Source: VKMB-3413 sp041027365
GTDB taxonomy: Bacteria > Pseudomonadota > Alphaproteobacteria > Rhizobiales > Rhizobiaceae
DNA length: 64,000 nt
Reading direction: 5' to 3'
NCBI RefSeq assembly: GCF_041027365.1
Contig: NZ_JBFTEH010000003.1
Span: 124,001 to 188,000, forward strand
The stretch's first letter is position 1. Every line of letters begins with the position of its first letter. Below the pieces are notes generated by a model. The model was not told where the DNA came from. It did not search any database and saw only the letters and a list, made by a program, of their open reading frames with translations. This document shows positions 16,599 to 25,296 of the stretch, piece by piece. The position numbers and the translations under genes were made by a program.

Positions 16599-17018
16599 GT
16601 GGCGGAGGATGGCGGCGGCTTCACAATCGCGCTCGATCCTGCGGTCGATGCGGTCTTCCGGTCCTATGCCGAGGGCTTCGACGACTTCGACACCGACCGC
16701 ATCGTCGACTGCTTCGCCTTCCCTGCGACGATCTGGCAGGCGGGGCGGGGTAACGTCTTCACCGACGCCGAGGATCTCGCCGAAAACGTCGACGCGCTGC
16801 TCGACGTCTTCGAGCGGGAGGAGATCGTGCGGTCGAGCTATGACGTCCTTCAGGCCGTGCTGTCGGGACCGGCAGCCTTCGTGACGCTTGCCTGGCGTCA
16901 GGAGCGCGAGGACGGCGAGGCGGCGCTGGAGTTCACCTGCCACTACACCCTGCACCGCGAGCACTGGGACACCGAGGAGCCCGGCGACTGGCGGATCGTC
17001 CTTGCGATCAACGAATGA
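16599..17018 (+). CDS. Conserved small protein, probably NTF2/SnoaL-like fold
   Basis: A 139-residue protein of unknown function. GTG start one base after the aroE stop; 20 bp later coaE begins, so it is embedded in the origin-proximal operon. The sequence 'AVFRSYAEGFDDFDTDRIVDCFAFPATIW' and 'FVTLAWRQ...LEFTCHYTLHR...WRIVLAINE' has the helix-then-curved-sheet pattern and the polar/hydrophobic rhythm of NTF2-like (SnoaL/ketosteroid-isomerase) proteins, but no catalytic residues can be named. In Rhizobiales dnaQ usually follows coaE and no such gene lies between aroE and coaE, so its placement is worth noting. Real gene on coding pattern and spacing; fold is an inference. Confidence 0.72.
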   Translation: MAEDGGGFTIALDPAVDAVFRSYAEGFDDFDTDRIVDCFAFPATIWQAGRGNVFTDAEDLAENVDALLDVFEREEIVRSSYDVLQAVLSGPAAFVTLAWRQEREDGEAALEFTCHYTLHREHWDTEEPGDWRIVLAINE

Positions 17019-17037
17019 CCGGGGCGGGCTTGGCGCC

Positions 17038-17628
17038 ATGATCGTCCTCGGCCTCACCGGCTCGATCGGCATGGGCAAGTCGACCACCGCGGCCATGTTC
17101 GAGGCCGAGGGCGTGCCGGTGCATTCGGCCGATGCGGCCGTGCACCGGCTCTATGCCGGCCGCGCGGCGCCGCTGATCGAGGCGGCGTTCCCGGGGACGG
17201 TCATCGACGGGGTCGTCGACCGTCAGGCGCTGGCCGGGCAAGTTCTCGGTGACGCGGACGCGCTGAAGCGGCTCGAGGCGTTCGTCCATCCGCTGGTGCG
17301 CGAGGAGGAGGCGGCCTTCCTCGACGCCGCCCGGGCGTCGGGCGCGCCGCTCGCCGTTCTCGACATCCCGCTGCTCTACGAGACCGGCGCCGAGGCGCGC
17401 TGCGACAAGGTGGCGGTGGTCTCCGCGCCGGCGGACGTCCAGGCGAGCCGCGTGCTGGCGCGCCCCGGCATGACGGCGGAGAAGTTCGCGGCGATCCGTC
17501 GCAAGCAGGTGCCGGACGCCGAGAAGCGCGCCCGCGCCGACTATGTCATCGACACCGCAAACGGGCTGGAGGCGGCGCGGGCCGCGGTCGTGACGATCAT
17601 CCGCGCCCTGTCGCCTGCCGCCGGCTGA
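17038..17628 (+). CDS. coaE: Dephospho-CoA kinase
   Basis: Catalyses the last step of coenzyme A synthesis, phosphorylating the 3'-hydroxyl of dephospho-CoA. The N terminus is 'MIVLGLTGSIGMGKSTTAAMF' split as usual around the P-loop GSIGMGKST. 'VPVHSADAAVHRLY' contains the conserved Asp, followed by 'LEAFVHPLVREEE', 'LDIPLLYETG' and the C-terminal 'RARADYVIDT'. The ATG at 17038 is chosen because the P-loop follows immediately; 196 residues fit the family (about 200). Last gene of the maf-aroE-unknown-coaE cluster. dnaQ and secB, the common next genes, are not here; an RND pump locus follows after 176 bp. Confidence 0.95.
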   Translation: MIVLGLTGSIGMGKSTTAAMFEAEGVPVHSADAAVHRLYAGRAAPLIEAAFPGTVIDGVVDRQALAGQVLGDADALKRLEAFVHPLVREEEAAFLDAARASGAPLAVLDIPLLYETGAEARCDKVAVVSAPADVQASRVLARPGMTAEKFAAIRRKQVPDAEKRARADYVIDTANGLEAARAAVVTIIRALSPAAG

Positions 17629-17804
17629 TCGATCCGGCAGGGCCGGGACGGGGCGGTCATCGGGCGCTTCTTCGAGCAGCCTTGTCACCGCACCCGTCAA
17701 CCCGGGATGACATCTTGGTGATGCCAGCGCCCGCCCCGCCGATCTCGACAGCCCCTGTCTGCCGACTAGTTGGCTCCCGAATCCCGACGGCGGCAAGGTT
17801 TCCG

Positions 17805-19526
17805 ATGATGCGAGACGACGTTGTTGGCCGCAGGCTCCTGTCTCGCGCGGCCGCCTGTTTTTGCGTCCTGTGCCTCTTGGCCGGACCGGGACAAGCTCAG
17901 CAGCAGTCCGGCGGGGGCGGGTCGACCGGCCAGACCGCCGCCGACGGACAGGCGCAGGGCGACTCTCAATCCGGCGGCGGCGGCAGCGGTCAGGGCGAGG
18001 GCGGGGCGACGCTGGACCTGCCGCTGATCGGCAAGATCGAGCTTCCCGGTTTCCTGTCCTTCCTCGGCTCGCGCGACGGCGGATCGGGAAGCGGTGGCAA
18101 GGGCGGCGCGGCCGCGCAAGCGGCAGACCAGCCGCCGCCCGCGGTGATCACCGAGACCGCGACTGTGAAGCCGGTGGGGGACCGGTTCGAATTCATCGGC
18201 CGAATCGCGCCGATCCAGAAGGTGGCGATCCAGGCGCGGGTGGCGGGCTATCTCGAAAAGGTGGCGTTCAAGGGCGGCCAGACCGTCCACAAGGGCGACC
18301 TGCTCTTCCAGATCGAGACGGACCAGTACCAGGCGGCGCTCGCCGCCGCCAAGGCGCAGCTCTCCGGCGCGCAGGCACAGCTGAACGAGGCGCAGCGCTC
18401 GCTCGCCCGCAACAAGCAGCTCGCCCAGTCCGGCACCGTTGCGCAGGCCAATCTCGACCAGGCACAGGCGCAGTTCGAATCCGCACAGGCGACCAGGCTC
18501 CAGGCCGAGGCGGCCGTGCAGCAGGCGCAGCTGAATCTTGGCTACACCAAGATCGTGGCGCCGATCGACGGCGAGATCTCGGCGCCGCTGATCACCGTCG
18601 GCAACTACGTCACCGCCTCCAGCGGCACGCTCGCCAACCTCATCCAGATGGATCCAATCTGGGGCGTCTTCCCGATCGGCGAGGGCCAGCTGATCAACTG
18701 GAAGAAGCTCGGCGTCGGCCGCTCCGGATCGAGCGCTGCCGTGAATCAGGCCGGCGGAAATTCCGGTGGGTCGGGCGATCAGGCCGGTGGAAGCGGGGCG
18801 CAGAATGATGGCGGCGGCGCGTCCGCGGCCGGCGGCTCGGCCGCGCAAGGTCCGGCGGGTCCGCCGCCGGGCGCCGCGGAAGTCGGCGGCGCCGGCGACA
18901 GCGGCAGCTCCAACGGCAAGGACGCGGAGGACTTCGTCCTGTCGCTGGTCCTGCCGAACGGCTCGAAATACCGGCCGAACGGGACGTTCGACTTCGTCGA
19001 CAACACGGTCAGCGCCACGACCGGCACGATCGAGACGCGCATCAGTTTCCCGAACCCGGGCGGCTACCTCCTGCCGAACGAGAACGTCACCCTGGTCGCG
19101 ACCCAGAAGGACCCGCCGCGGCTGCCGGTGATCCCGCAGGCGGCGGTGCAGCTCTCGCGCAAGGGCCGCTCGGTGCTGATCGTGAAGGCCGACGACACGA
19201 TCGCGCGCCGGATGATCACGGTCGCGGGCGGCTCGAGCGGGACGCTCGACCCCGGCGAAGTCGCCGTGACCAGCGGCCTGAAGGGCGGCGAGGATGTGGT
19301 CGTGCGGGGCGCGATGACGCTCAAGGAGGGCCAGAAGGTCTCGCCGCGCCCTGCCAGCGCCGCCGCGGGCCATGGCGCGGGCGGCCCCGCCGCCGGCTCG
19401 GCCGATGCCGGTGCGGGCGCCGGTCAGGGCGGAGGCGAGGGCGGCGCGCCAGGCGGTGCGACCGGTGCGGGCGATACGATGGGCGCAGGCGGCGGCCGCA
19501 CGGATCGCGGAGGATCGGCCGGGTGA
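17805..19526 (+). CDS. RND efflux periplasmic adaptor subunit with Gly-rich insertions
   Basis: Membrane-fusion protein linking an inner-membrane RND pump to an outer-membrane channel. The start at 17805 gives a signal peptide ('RRLLSRAAACFCVLCLLAGPG' in parts, cleavage near AQA). After a Gly/Ser/Gln-rich stretch (about residues 30-90), the HlyD/MexA core runs 'FIGRIAPIQKVAIQARVAGYL', 'FKGGQTVHKGDLLFQIE', a coiled-coil hairpin rich in Ala, Gln and Leu, then 'LGYTKIVAPIDGEIS'. The barrel and membrane-proximal parts ('LPNENVTLVA', 'VIPQAAVQLSRKG') are interrupted at about 307-373 by a Gly/Ser/Ala-rich insert, and the C terminus (about 520-573) is again Gly-rich. 573 residues versus a usual ~390. 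Overlaps the pump gene by 4 nt. Confidence 0.9.
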   Translation: MMRDDVVGRRLLSRAAACFCVLCLLAGPGQAQQQSGGGGSTGQTAADGQAQGDSQSGGGGSGQGEGGATLDLPLIGKIELPGFLSFLGSRDGGSGSGGKGGAAAQAADQPPPAVITETATVKPVGDRFEFIGRIAPIQKVAIQARVAGYLEKVAFKGGQTVHKGDLLFQIETDQYQAALAAAKAQLSGAQAQLNEAQRSLARNKQLAQSGTVAQANLDQAQAQFESAQATRLQAEAAVQQAQLNLGYTKIVAPIDGEISAPLITVGNYVTASSGTLANLIQMDPIWGVFPIGEGQLINWKKLGVGRSGSSAAVNQAGGNSGGSGDQAGGSGAQNDGGGASAAGGSAAQGPAGPPPGAAEVGGAGDSGSSNGKDAEDFVLSLVLPNGSKYRPNGTFDFVDNTVSATTGTIETRISFPNPGGYLLPNENVTLVATQKDPPRLPVIPQAAVQLSRKGRSVLIVKADDTIARRMITVAGGSSGTLDPGEVAVTSGLKGGEDVVVRGAMTLKEGQKVSPRPASAAAGHGAGGPAAGSADAGAGAGQGGGEGGAPGGATGAGDTMGAGGGRTDRGGSAG

Positions 19527-22500
19527 TTTCCGACCTCTTCATCCGCCGGCCGCGGCTCGCCGCCGTGGTCTCGGTCGTCATCGTCGTCGCCGGCCTGCTG
19601 TCGATCTTCACGCTGCCGATCCAGCAATATCCGAACATCACGCCGCCGACCGTCAGCGTCTCGGCGAGCTATCCCGGCGCGAGTTCCACCGTGCTGGCGC
19701 AGGCCGTGGGCGCGCCGCTGGAGCGCGCGATCAACGGCGTCGAGGGCATGACCTACATGTCCTCGACCTCGACGGACTCCGGCAACTATTCCCTGTCGAT
19801 CACCTTCGCGATCGGCACCGATCCGGACATCGCCCAGGTGAACGTCTCGAACCGCGTGCAGCTTGCGACGTCGCAGCTGCCGGAGGCGGTGACGCGGCAA
19901 GGCGTCACGGTTCGCACGCGCTCGCCGAACTTCCTGCTGGCGGTCGCCTTCTACTCCACCAATCCCGATCTCGACCCGATCGATTCCGGCGCCTACCTGT
20001 CGACCAACGTCGTCCCCGCGATCCAGCGCATCGACGGCGTCGGCGACGCGCAGGTGCTCGGGCCTTCCGACTATGCCATGCGGATCTGGACGGATCCGAA
20101 GAAGATGGCGGCACTCGACGTCTCGGCGTCGGACATCTCCAGCGCCATCCAGGCCGAGAACCTGCCGGCCTCGACCGGCCAGGTCGGGGCCGCACCGGCG
20201 CCGGACGGGCAGGCGACGGTCTACACGATCACCTCGCAGGGACAGCTCTCGACGCCCGGGCAGTTCGCCAACATCGTGGTCAAGACCGGCGCCAACGGCG
20301 CCATCGTGCGCCTCCGCGACGTCGCGCGGGTGGAACTCGGCGCCCAGAGCTATGCCGTCAACACCTTCGTCGGCGACCATCCCGGCCAGACGATCCAGGT
20401 GAACCAGGCGCCGGGCGCCAACGCCATCCAGACCGTCGCCGCCGTGAAGGCCGCGCTCGACCAGATGAAGTCGACCTTCCCGCAGGGGCTGCAGTACAAG
20501 GTCATCTACGATTCCACGACCTTCGTCTCGGCGACGATCGAGGAGATCGTCTTCACCCTCGCCATCACCGCGCTGATCATCGTTATCGTGGTGTTCGTGT
20601 TCCTGCAGGACTGGCGCTCGACGCTGATCCCCGCCATGGCGATCCCGGTCTCGCTGATCGGCACCTTCGCCATCCTGCTGGTCATCGGCTTCAGCATCAA
20701 CGTCATCACCCTGCTCGCCTTGATCCTGGCGATCGGCCTCGTCGTCGACGACGCGATCCTGGTGGTCGAGAACGTCCAGCGCAACATGACCGAGCGCGGC
20801 ATCGGCCGGGTCGAGGCGACGCACATCGCCATGGGCGAAATCACCGGGCCGATCGTCTCGACGACGCTGGTGCTGCTCGCGGTCTTCGTGCCGACGACCT
20901 TCCTGCCGGGCCTGACCGGCCAGCTCTACCGCCAGTTCGGCATCGCGCTGTCGGCCTCGATCGTGCTCTCCGCGCTCGTCGCGCTGACGCTGACGCCGGC
21001 ACTCTGCGCGATCCTCATGCGCCCGCCGCAGCGCGCCTGGGCGCCGCTGCGCGCCTTCAACTGGGGCCTGACGAAAGCCCGCAACGGCTATGCCCGCACG
21101 GTCGGCTTCCTGGTGCGGCGCGTCGCCCTGGCGCTGCTCGGCCTCGTCGTCGCCTTCTGCATCGCCGCCTTCAGCTTTTCCAACCTGTCCTCGACGCTGC
21201 TGCCGAGCGAGGACCAGGGCGCCATCCTGTTCGACGTGTCGCTGCCCTCCGGCGCCTCGCTGCAGCGCACGACCGAAGCGATGCTGCAGATCGGCGACAT
21301 CATCAAGAAGACCGACGGCGTGAACGCCTATGTGCTGGTGCCGGGCTTCTCGATCCTCACCTCCGCGCAGATCTCGTCCGGCGGCCTCGGCATCATCACG
21401 CTGAAGCCCTGGGGAGAGCGGCGCAACCTGTTCCAGATCCTCGGACAGCTGAACGCGAAGTTCTCGCAGATCCCGGGCGTCACCGTCGCCGCATTTCCGC
21501 CGCCGCCGATCCCGGGGCTCGGCTCGGTCGGCGGCTTCACCTTCGAACTCCTGGCGCAGCAGGGCCAGAGTCCGACGGACGTCGCCGCGGTAGCGCGCTC
21601 CTTCGTCAACGCCGCCAACCAGCGGCCGGAGATTTCCGGGGCCCGCACCTCCTTCTCCGCCGACGTGCCGCAGCTCTACGTCACCATCGACCGCGACCGG
21701 GCCGAGACGCTGGGCGTCTCGATCGCCGACATCTACTCCACCATCGGCTCGGCGATGGGCACGAACTACGTCAACCAGTTCCTCTACCAGGGGCGGGTCT
21801 ACCAGGTCCTCATCCAGGCGGACGCGCCCGACCGCGCCGCGCCCAGCGACATCGCCAACCTCTACGTCAAGAACAACCAGGGTCAGATGGTGCCGCTGCG
21901 CACGGTGGTGAACGTCAAGACCACCTTCGGCCCCTACACGCTGCCGCGCTACAACCTCTTCACCGCGCCGGAGGTGACCGGCAACGCGGCCGAGGGCTAT
22001 TCGTCCGGCGCCGCGCTGACGGCCCTGCAGGAGGTGGCGCAGCAGACGCTGCCGCCCGGCTATTCCTATGCCTTCTCCGGCACGTCCTATCAGGAGAGGC
22101 AGGCGGGCTCGGTCACCTATCTCGTCTTCATGCTGGCCTTCGTCTTCGCCTATCTCTTCCTCGTCGGCCAGTACGAGAGCTGGCTGCAGCCGCTCGCGGT
22201 GATGCTGTCGATCGGGGTCGCCGCCGCCGGCGCGACCACGGCGCTCCTGATCTTCGGCCAGTCCTCCAACGTCTACTCGCAGATCGGCATGGTGATGCTG
22301 ATCGGGCTCGCGGCCAAGAACGCCATCCTGATCGTCGAATTCGCCAAGGAACGGCGCGAACGGGACGGCATGGAGATCACCGAGGCGGCGGTGCTGGGTG
22401 GCCGGCAGCGTTACCGGGCGGTGATGATGACGGCGCTCGCCTTCGTCCTCGGCCTGATCCCGCTGGTCACGGCGTCCGGCGCGGGCGCCGCCTCGCGCAA

Positions 22501-22777
22501 TGCCATCGGCTGGGCCGCCATCGGCGGCATGGTCGCCGCGACCTTCATCGGCATCCTGATCGTTCCCTCGCTCTTCGCCTTCTTCGAGCGCATCGCCGAG
22601 GGGCGGCGCGGCAAGTTCTGGGGCCGCGAGCAGGACCGCTCCGCCGAGGGCCCGATCGAGCGCGGCGACAAGCCCTCGATCGCCTTCCCCTGGCAGAAGG
22701 GCGGCCGGCGGAACGTGGCGCCGCGCCTGCGCGAGGGGCAGGAAGGCGAGGGCGGCGCAGAGGTGCCGGCAAAATAG
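19523..22777 (+). CDS. RND multidrug efflux pump, HAE1 family inner-membrane transporter
   Basis: Proton-driven exporter of hydrophobic compounds, 1084 residues with 12 membrane spans and two large periplasmic loops, as in AcrB/MexB. It begins 'VISDLFIRRPRLAAVVSVV' with 'LPIQQYPNITPPTVSVSASYPGA' nearby (HAE1 signature). The proton-relay region 'LAIGLVVDDAILVVENVQR' contains the two conserved Asp residues, with the matching Lys in 'GLAAKNAILIVEFAK'. The GTG start overlaps the adaptor stop (GTGA), so the two are translationally coupled. The C terminus has an extra polar tail of about 60 residues. No outer-membrane channel or TetR/MarR regulator gene lies beside it, so a shared TolC-type channel is probable. 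Confidence 0.96.
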   Translation: MISDLFIRRPRLAAVVSVVIVVAGLLSIFTLPIQQYPNITPPTVSVSASYPGASSTVLAQAVGAPLERAINGVEGMTYMSSTSTDSGNYSLSITFAIGTDPDIAQVNVSNRVQLATSQLPEAVTRQGVTVRTRSPNFLLAVAFYSTNPDLDPIDSGAYLSTNVVPAIQRIDGVGDAQVLGPSDYAMRIWTDPKKMAALDVSASDISSAIQAENLPASTGQVGAAPAPDGQATVYTITSQGQLSTPGQFANIVVKTGANGAIVRLRDVARVELGAQSYAVNTFVGDHPGQTIQVNQAPGANAIQTVAAVKAALDQMKSTFPQGLQYKVIYDSTTFVSATIEEIVFTLAITALIIVIVVFVFLQDWRSTLIPAMAIPVSLIGTFAILLVIGFSINVITLLALILAIGLVVDDAILVVENVQRNMTERGIGRVEATHIAMGEITGPIVSTTLVLLAVFVPTTFLPGLTGQLYRQFGIALSASIVLSALVALTLTPALCAILMRPPQRAWAPLRAFNWGLTKARNGYARTVGFLVRRVALALLGLVVAFCIAAFSFSNLSSTLLPSEDQGAILFDVSLPSGASLQRTTEAMLQIGDIIKKTDGVNAYVLVPGFSILTSAQISSGGLGIITLKPWGERRNLFQILGQLNAKFSQIPGVTVAAFPPPPIPGLGSVGGFTFELLAQQGQSPTDVAAVARSFVNAANQRPEISGARTSFSADVPQLYVTIDRDRAETLGVSIADIYSTIGSAMGTNYVNQFLYQGRVYQVLIQADAPDRAAPSDIANLYVKNNQGQMVPLRTVVNVKTTFGPYTLPRYNLFTAPEVTGNAAEGYSSGAALTALQEVAQQTLPPGYSYAFSGTSYQERQAGSVTYLVFMLAFVFAYLFLVGQYESWLQPLAVMLSIGVAAAGATTALLIFGQSSNVYSQIGMVMLIGLAAKNAILIVEFAKERRERDGMEITEAAVLGGRQRYRAVMMTALAFVLGLIPLVTASGAGAASRNAIGWAAIGGMVAATFIGILIVPSLFAFFERIAEGRRGKFWGREQDRSAEGPIERGDKPSIAFPWQKGGRRNVAPRLREGQEGEGGAEVPAK

Positions 22778-22788
22778 CCGCGAGGCCC

Positions 22789-22802
22789 ATTTCACGTGAA
22801 AC
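22789..22802. promoter_or_regulatory. parS-like ParB binding site
   Basis: ATTTCACGTGAAAC differs by one base from the 14-bp parS core GTTTCACGTGAAAC and contains the perfect 12-bp palindrome TTTCACGTGAAA (22790-22801). It lies in the short intergenic region after the pump gene, about 8 kb right of the predicted origin. With the site in mnmE it brackets the origin. ParB and parA genes are outside the window. Confidence 0.68.
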
Positions 22803-22955
22803 GCCGGGCCGTTCGCCTTCCCGCCCGCAAGCCCCGCTCCATCTTGCCGGAGAAGATTGGGCTTCGTGCTCGCAGGAAAGATCGGCCCGCGGGTCAGGCA
22901 CCGTCTGCTTATCGGGGGGCGCCGTTCAGCGCGATCAGGAACGCTCTGCCCGCCC

Positions 22956-23774
22956 ATGTGCCGCCATCTCGCCTATGCCGGGCAGCCGGTCTTCCTCGAT
23001 ACGCTGCTGGTCGAGCCCGAAGCCTCGCTGATCGCGCAGAGCCAGGCGGCGCGGCAGGCGCGCACGGTCGTGAACGGCGACGGCTGCGGCGTCGGCTGGT
23101 ATGGCGAGCGCGACGAGCCGGGGCTCTATCGCGGCATCCTGCCGGCCTGGTCGGACGCAAACCTCGTCTCGCTCTGCCGCCAGATCCGCTCGCCGCTGTT
23201 CCTCGCCCATGTGCGCGCGGCGACGTCGGGCGAGGTCTCGACCGCGAACTGCCATCCCTTCGCCGCCGGGCGGCACCTCTTCATGCACAACGGCCAGATT
23301 GGCCAGTACGAGACCCTGCGTCGCCAGGTCGACGCGCTGATCCCCGACGAGGTCTACCACCTGAGACGCGGAACGTCGGACTCCGAGGCGATCTTCCTCG
23401 CCGCGCTCGGCCGCGGGCTCGATGCGGATCCCGCAGCGGCGATGGCCGAGACGTTGGCTGAAATCATGGCGGTGACCGGGCGCGCCGTCGCGGTGCGCTT
23501 TGCCGCCGTCCATGCCGACGGCGAGCGGCTCTCCGCCTTCCGCTGGGCGAGCGACGGCGAGCCGCCGTCGCTCTACTGGCGCAGCACGGGCACCGGCGTA
23601 GTCGTCGCCTCCGAGCCCTGCGGCTGCGCCGCCGAGGACTGGCATATCGTCCCGCCGGGCGCGGTGCTGACGGCTGACTTCCATGGAGGCATGCGCCTGT
23701 CGGCGTTCGACGTGACGCCGGTCGTAAAACCGACGAAGCGCTCGACCGCCGAGGCCGCCGCCTCGGCCGCCTGA
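22956..23774 (+). CDS. Class II glutamine amidotransferase (YafJ/EgtC-like)
   Basis: N-terminal-nucleophile hydrolase of the class II glutaminase family. The start at 22956 places Cys directly after the initiator Met ('MCRHLAYAG'), as needed for the catalytic N-terminal Cys. 'NGDGCGVGWYG', 'LFLAHVRAATSGEVSTANCHPF' and 'FMHNGQIGQYETLRR' are the glutamine-binding and oxyanion elements. Length 272 fits YafJ/EgtC-type stand-alone proteins. EgtC hydrolyses a gamma-glutamyl bond in ergothioneine synthesis, but no egtA, egtB or egtD genes are in the window, so that role is not supported here. About 180 bp after the pump gene, with the parS-like site between. Confidence 0.9.
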   Translation: MCRHLAYAGQPVFLDTLLVEPEASLIAQSQAARQARTVVNGDGCGVGWYGERDEPGLYRGILPAWSDANLVSLCRQIRSPLFLAHVRAATSGEVSTANCHPFAAGRHLFMHNGQIGQYETLRRQVDALIPDEVYHLRRGTSDSEAIFLAALGRGLDADPAAAMAETLAEIMAVTGRAVAVRFAAVHADGERLSAFRWASDGEPPSLYWRSTGTGVVVASEPCGCAAEDWHIVPPGAVLTADFHGGMRLSAFDVTPVVKPTKRSTAEAAASAA

Positions 23775-23804
23775 GAACGGCAACTGCCGCCCTGGAAAAC
23801 GAGG

Positions 23805-25139
23805 TCAGTCGAGGGCGCGCTTGCGGGTCTCGATGTCGATCCCGAAGGCCGCGACCGCCGCGATCAGCAGGAGGATGCTGAACAGCACCAGCGCCGCCGT
23901 GAAGCTCGTCGCCATGATCGGCGCCATGACGGAGGGAGCGAGCAGGCCGCCGAGCCGCGCCATCGCGCCCGCCGTGCCCATGCCGGTCGCCCGCAGATCG
24001 GTCGGATAGACTTCAGGGGTGAAGGCGTAGAGCGCGCCCCAGGTGCCGAGAAGGGCAAAGCTCATCAGCAGCGTCGCCGCCGCGATCAGTCCCGCCGAGG
24101 CCCCGAAGCCGTAGAGCAGGCAGCCCGCCGCGCTGAGGATCAGGAAGCCGATGAGGGTCGGGCGCCGGCCCCAGACTTCGACGCCATAGGCCGCGAGGGC
24201 ATAGCCGGGGATCTGCGCCAGCGCGACGAGGACGAGGAAGAGATTGCCGCGGATGAAGGTGAAGCCCTGTGCGGCGAAGCGGATCGGCAGCCAGACGAAG
24301 ACGCCGTAATAGGCCGCCGAGACCAGCAGCCAGGCGAGAAGCAGGAGCACCGTGCGGCGCCGGAAGGCCGGCGCCAGCAGGTCCGACAGCGGCCGCTTCG
24401 TCACCTTCGCCGGCCGCAGCTCGGCGGACGGGGGCGTCCGGCCGTTGATGCGCGCGACGTCGGCGACGACGGCCTTCGCCGCTTCCGTCCGGCCCTGCGA
24501 CAGCAGGAAGAGCGGCGACTCCGGAATCCAGAAGCGGATGACGAGGCCGATCAGCGCGGGGATGCCGGTGATCGCGAAGATCGCCCGCCAGGGCGCGTCC
24601 GGCGCAAGGGCCGGCGCGACGACGGCGACGAGCGCGACGACCAGGGTGCCGACCGCCCAGAAGCCCTCCATCGCCACCAGCCAGCGCCCGCGCCGGTTGG
24701 CTGGCAGGAACTCGGCCATCATCGTGTAGTCGATCGGAAGCGTTCCGCCGACGCCGAGGCCGGTGAGGAAGCGCAGCGCGAGCAGCCAGGCGAGGTCCGG
24801 CGCGAAGGCCGAGGCGATGCCGAAGGCCGCATCGATGAGGACGGTGGCGATCAGGACGGCGCGGCGGCCGTAGCGGTCGGCGAGCCGCCCGAAGACGAAG
24901 GCGCCGATGAGCATGCCGGCGAAGAAGCTGGTGCCGGTCTGCAGCGCCTCGGGCACGGAGACCCTGAAGGTGGCGGCGATGCCGGCGGCCGTGAAGCCGA
25001 TCGCGAGCACCTGCATGGCGTCCGCCGCCCAGACCAGAGCGAAGGTCGCAAACAGCCGTTTCTGGAATGGGCCGATCCCGGCTTCGCTCAGCGCGGCATC
25101 ATAGGTGAGAGCCGAGGGAGTGGTCGCTGCAGAGGACAT
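23805..25139 (-). CDS. MFS transporter of the sugar/organic-acid carrier type
   Basis: A 444-residue secondary transporter with 12 predicted membrane spans. The N-terminal half has 'LVWAADAMQVLAIGF' (span 1 with a charged Asp, as in aromatic acid:H+ symporters and NiaP-like carriers), the A-motif 'GRLADRYGRRAVL' between spans 2 and 3, 'DYTMMAEFLPANRRGRW' around spans 4 and 5, and 'RFWIPESPLFLLSQGR' before the central loop, a signature shared with sugar-porter-like members. The second half repeats a shorter 'VEVWGRRPTL' motif and 'TPEVYPTDLRATGMG'. The substrate could be an aromatic acid, nicotinate or a sugar; nothing nearby decides this. Convergent with the amidotransferase gene. Confidence 0.87.
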   Translation of the reverse strand: MSSAATTPSALTYDAALSEAGIGPFQKRLFATFALVWAADAMQVLAIGFTAAGIAATFRVSVPEALQTGTSFFAGMLIGAFVFGRLADRYGRRAVLIATVLIDAAFGIASAFAPDLAWLLALRFLTGLGVGGTLPIDYTMMAEFLPANRRGRWLVAMEGFWAVGTLVVALVAVVAPALAPDAPWRAIFAITGIPALIGLVIRFWIPESPLFLLSQGRTEAAKAVVADVARINGRTPPSAELRPAKVTKRPLSDLLAPAFRRRTVLLLLAWLLVSAAYYGVFVWLPIRFAAQGFTFIRGNLFLVLVALAQIPGYALAAYGVEVWGRRPTLIGFLILSAAGCLLYGFGASAGLIAAATLLMSFALLGTWGALYAFTPEVYPTDLRATGMGTAGAMARLGGLLAPSVMAPIMATSFTAALVLFSILLLIAAVAAFGIDIETRKRALD

Positions 25140-25296
25140 GGCGCCGGCCTTTCGGACTCCGGGCCCGGACGATCCGGGCCACGGAGCGAAGGTTCTAGCC
25201 GATTGGTTGGCTGGCGCAACAAATCTCGCGGCGAAGCGGGCGGCCGCCGGATGGCCTCCCCTGCAGGGCAGCGGAGGCCGGGGCCGCCCGGCTCGC

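Noticed and set aside
19424..22957. 1177-codon open frame antisense to the RND pump
   Set aside because: Shadow of the pump gene; composition is Asp/Arg/His-rich with no family motif.
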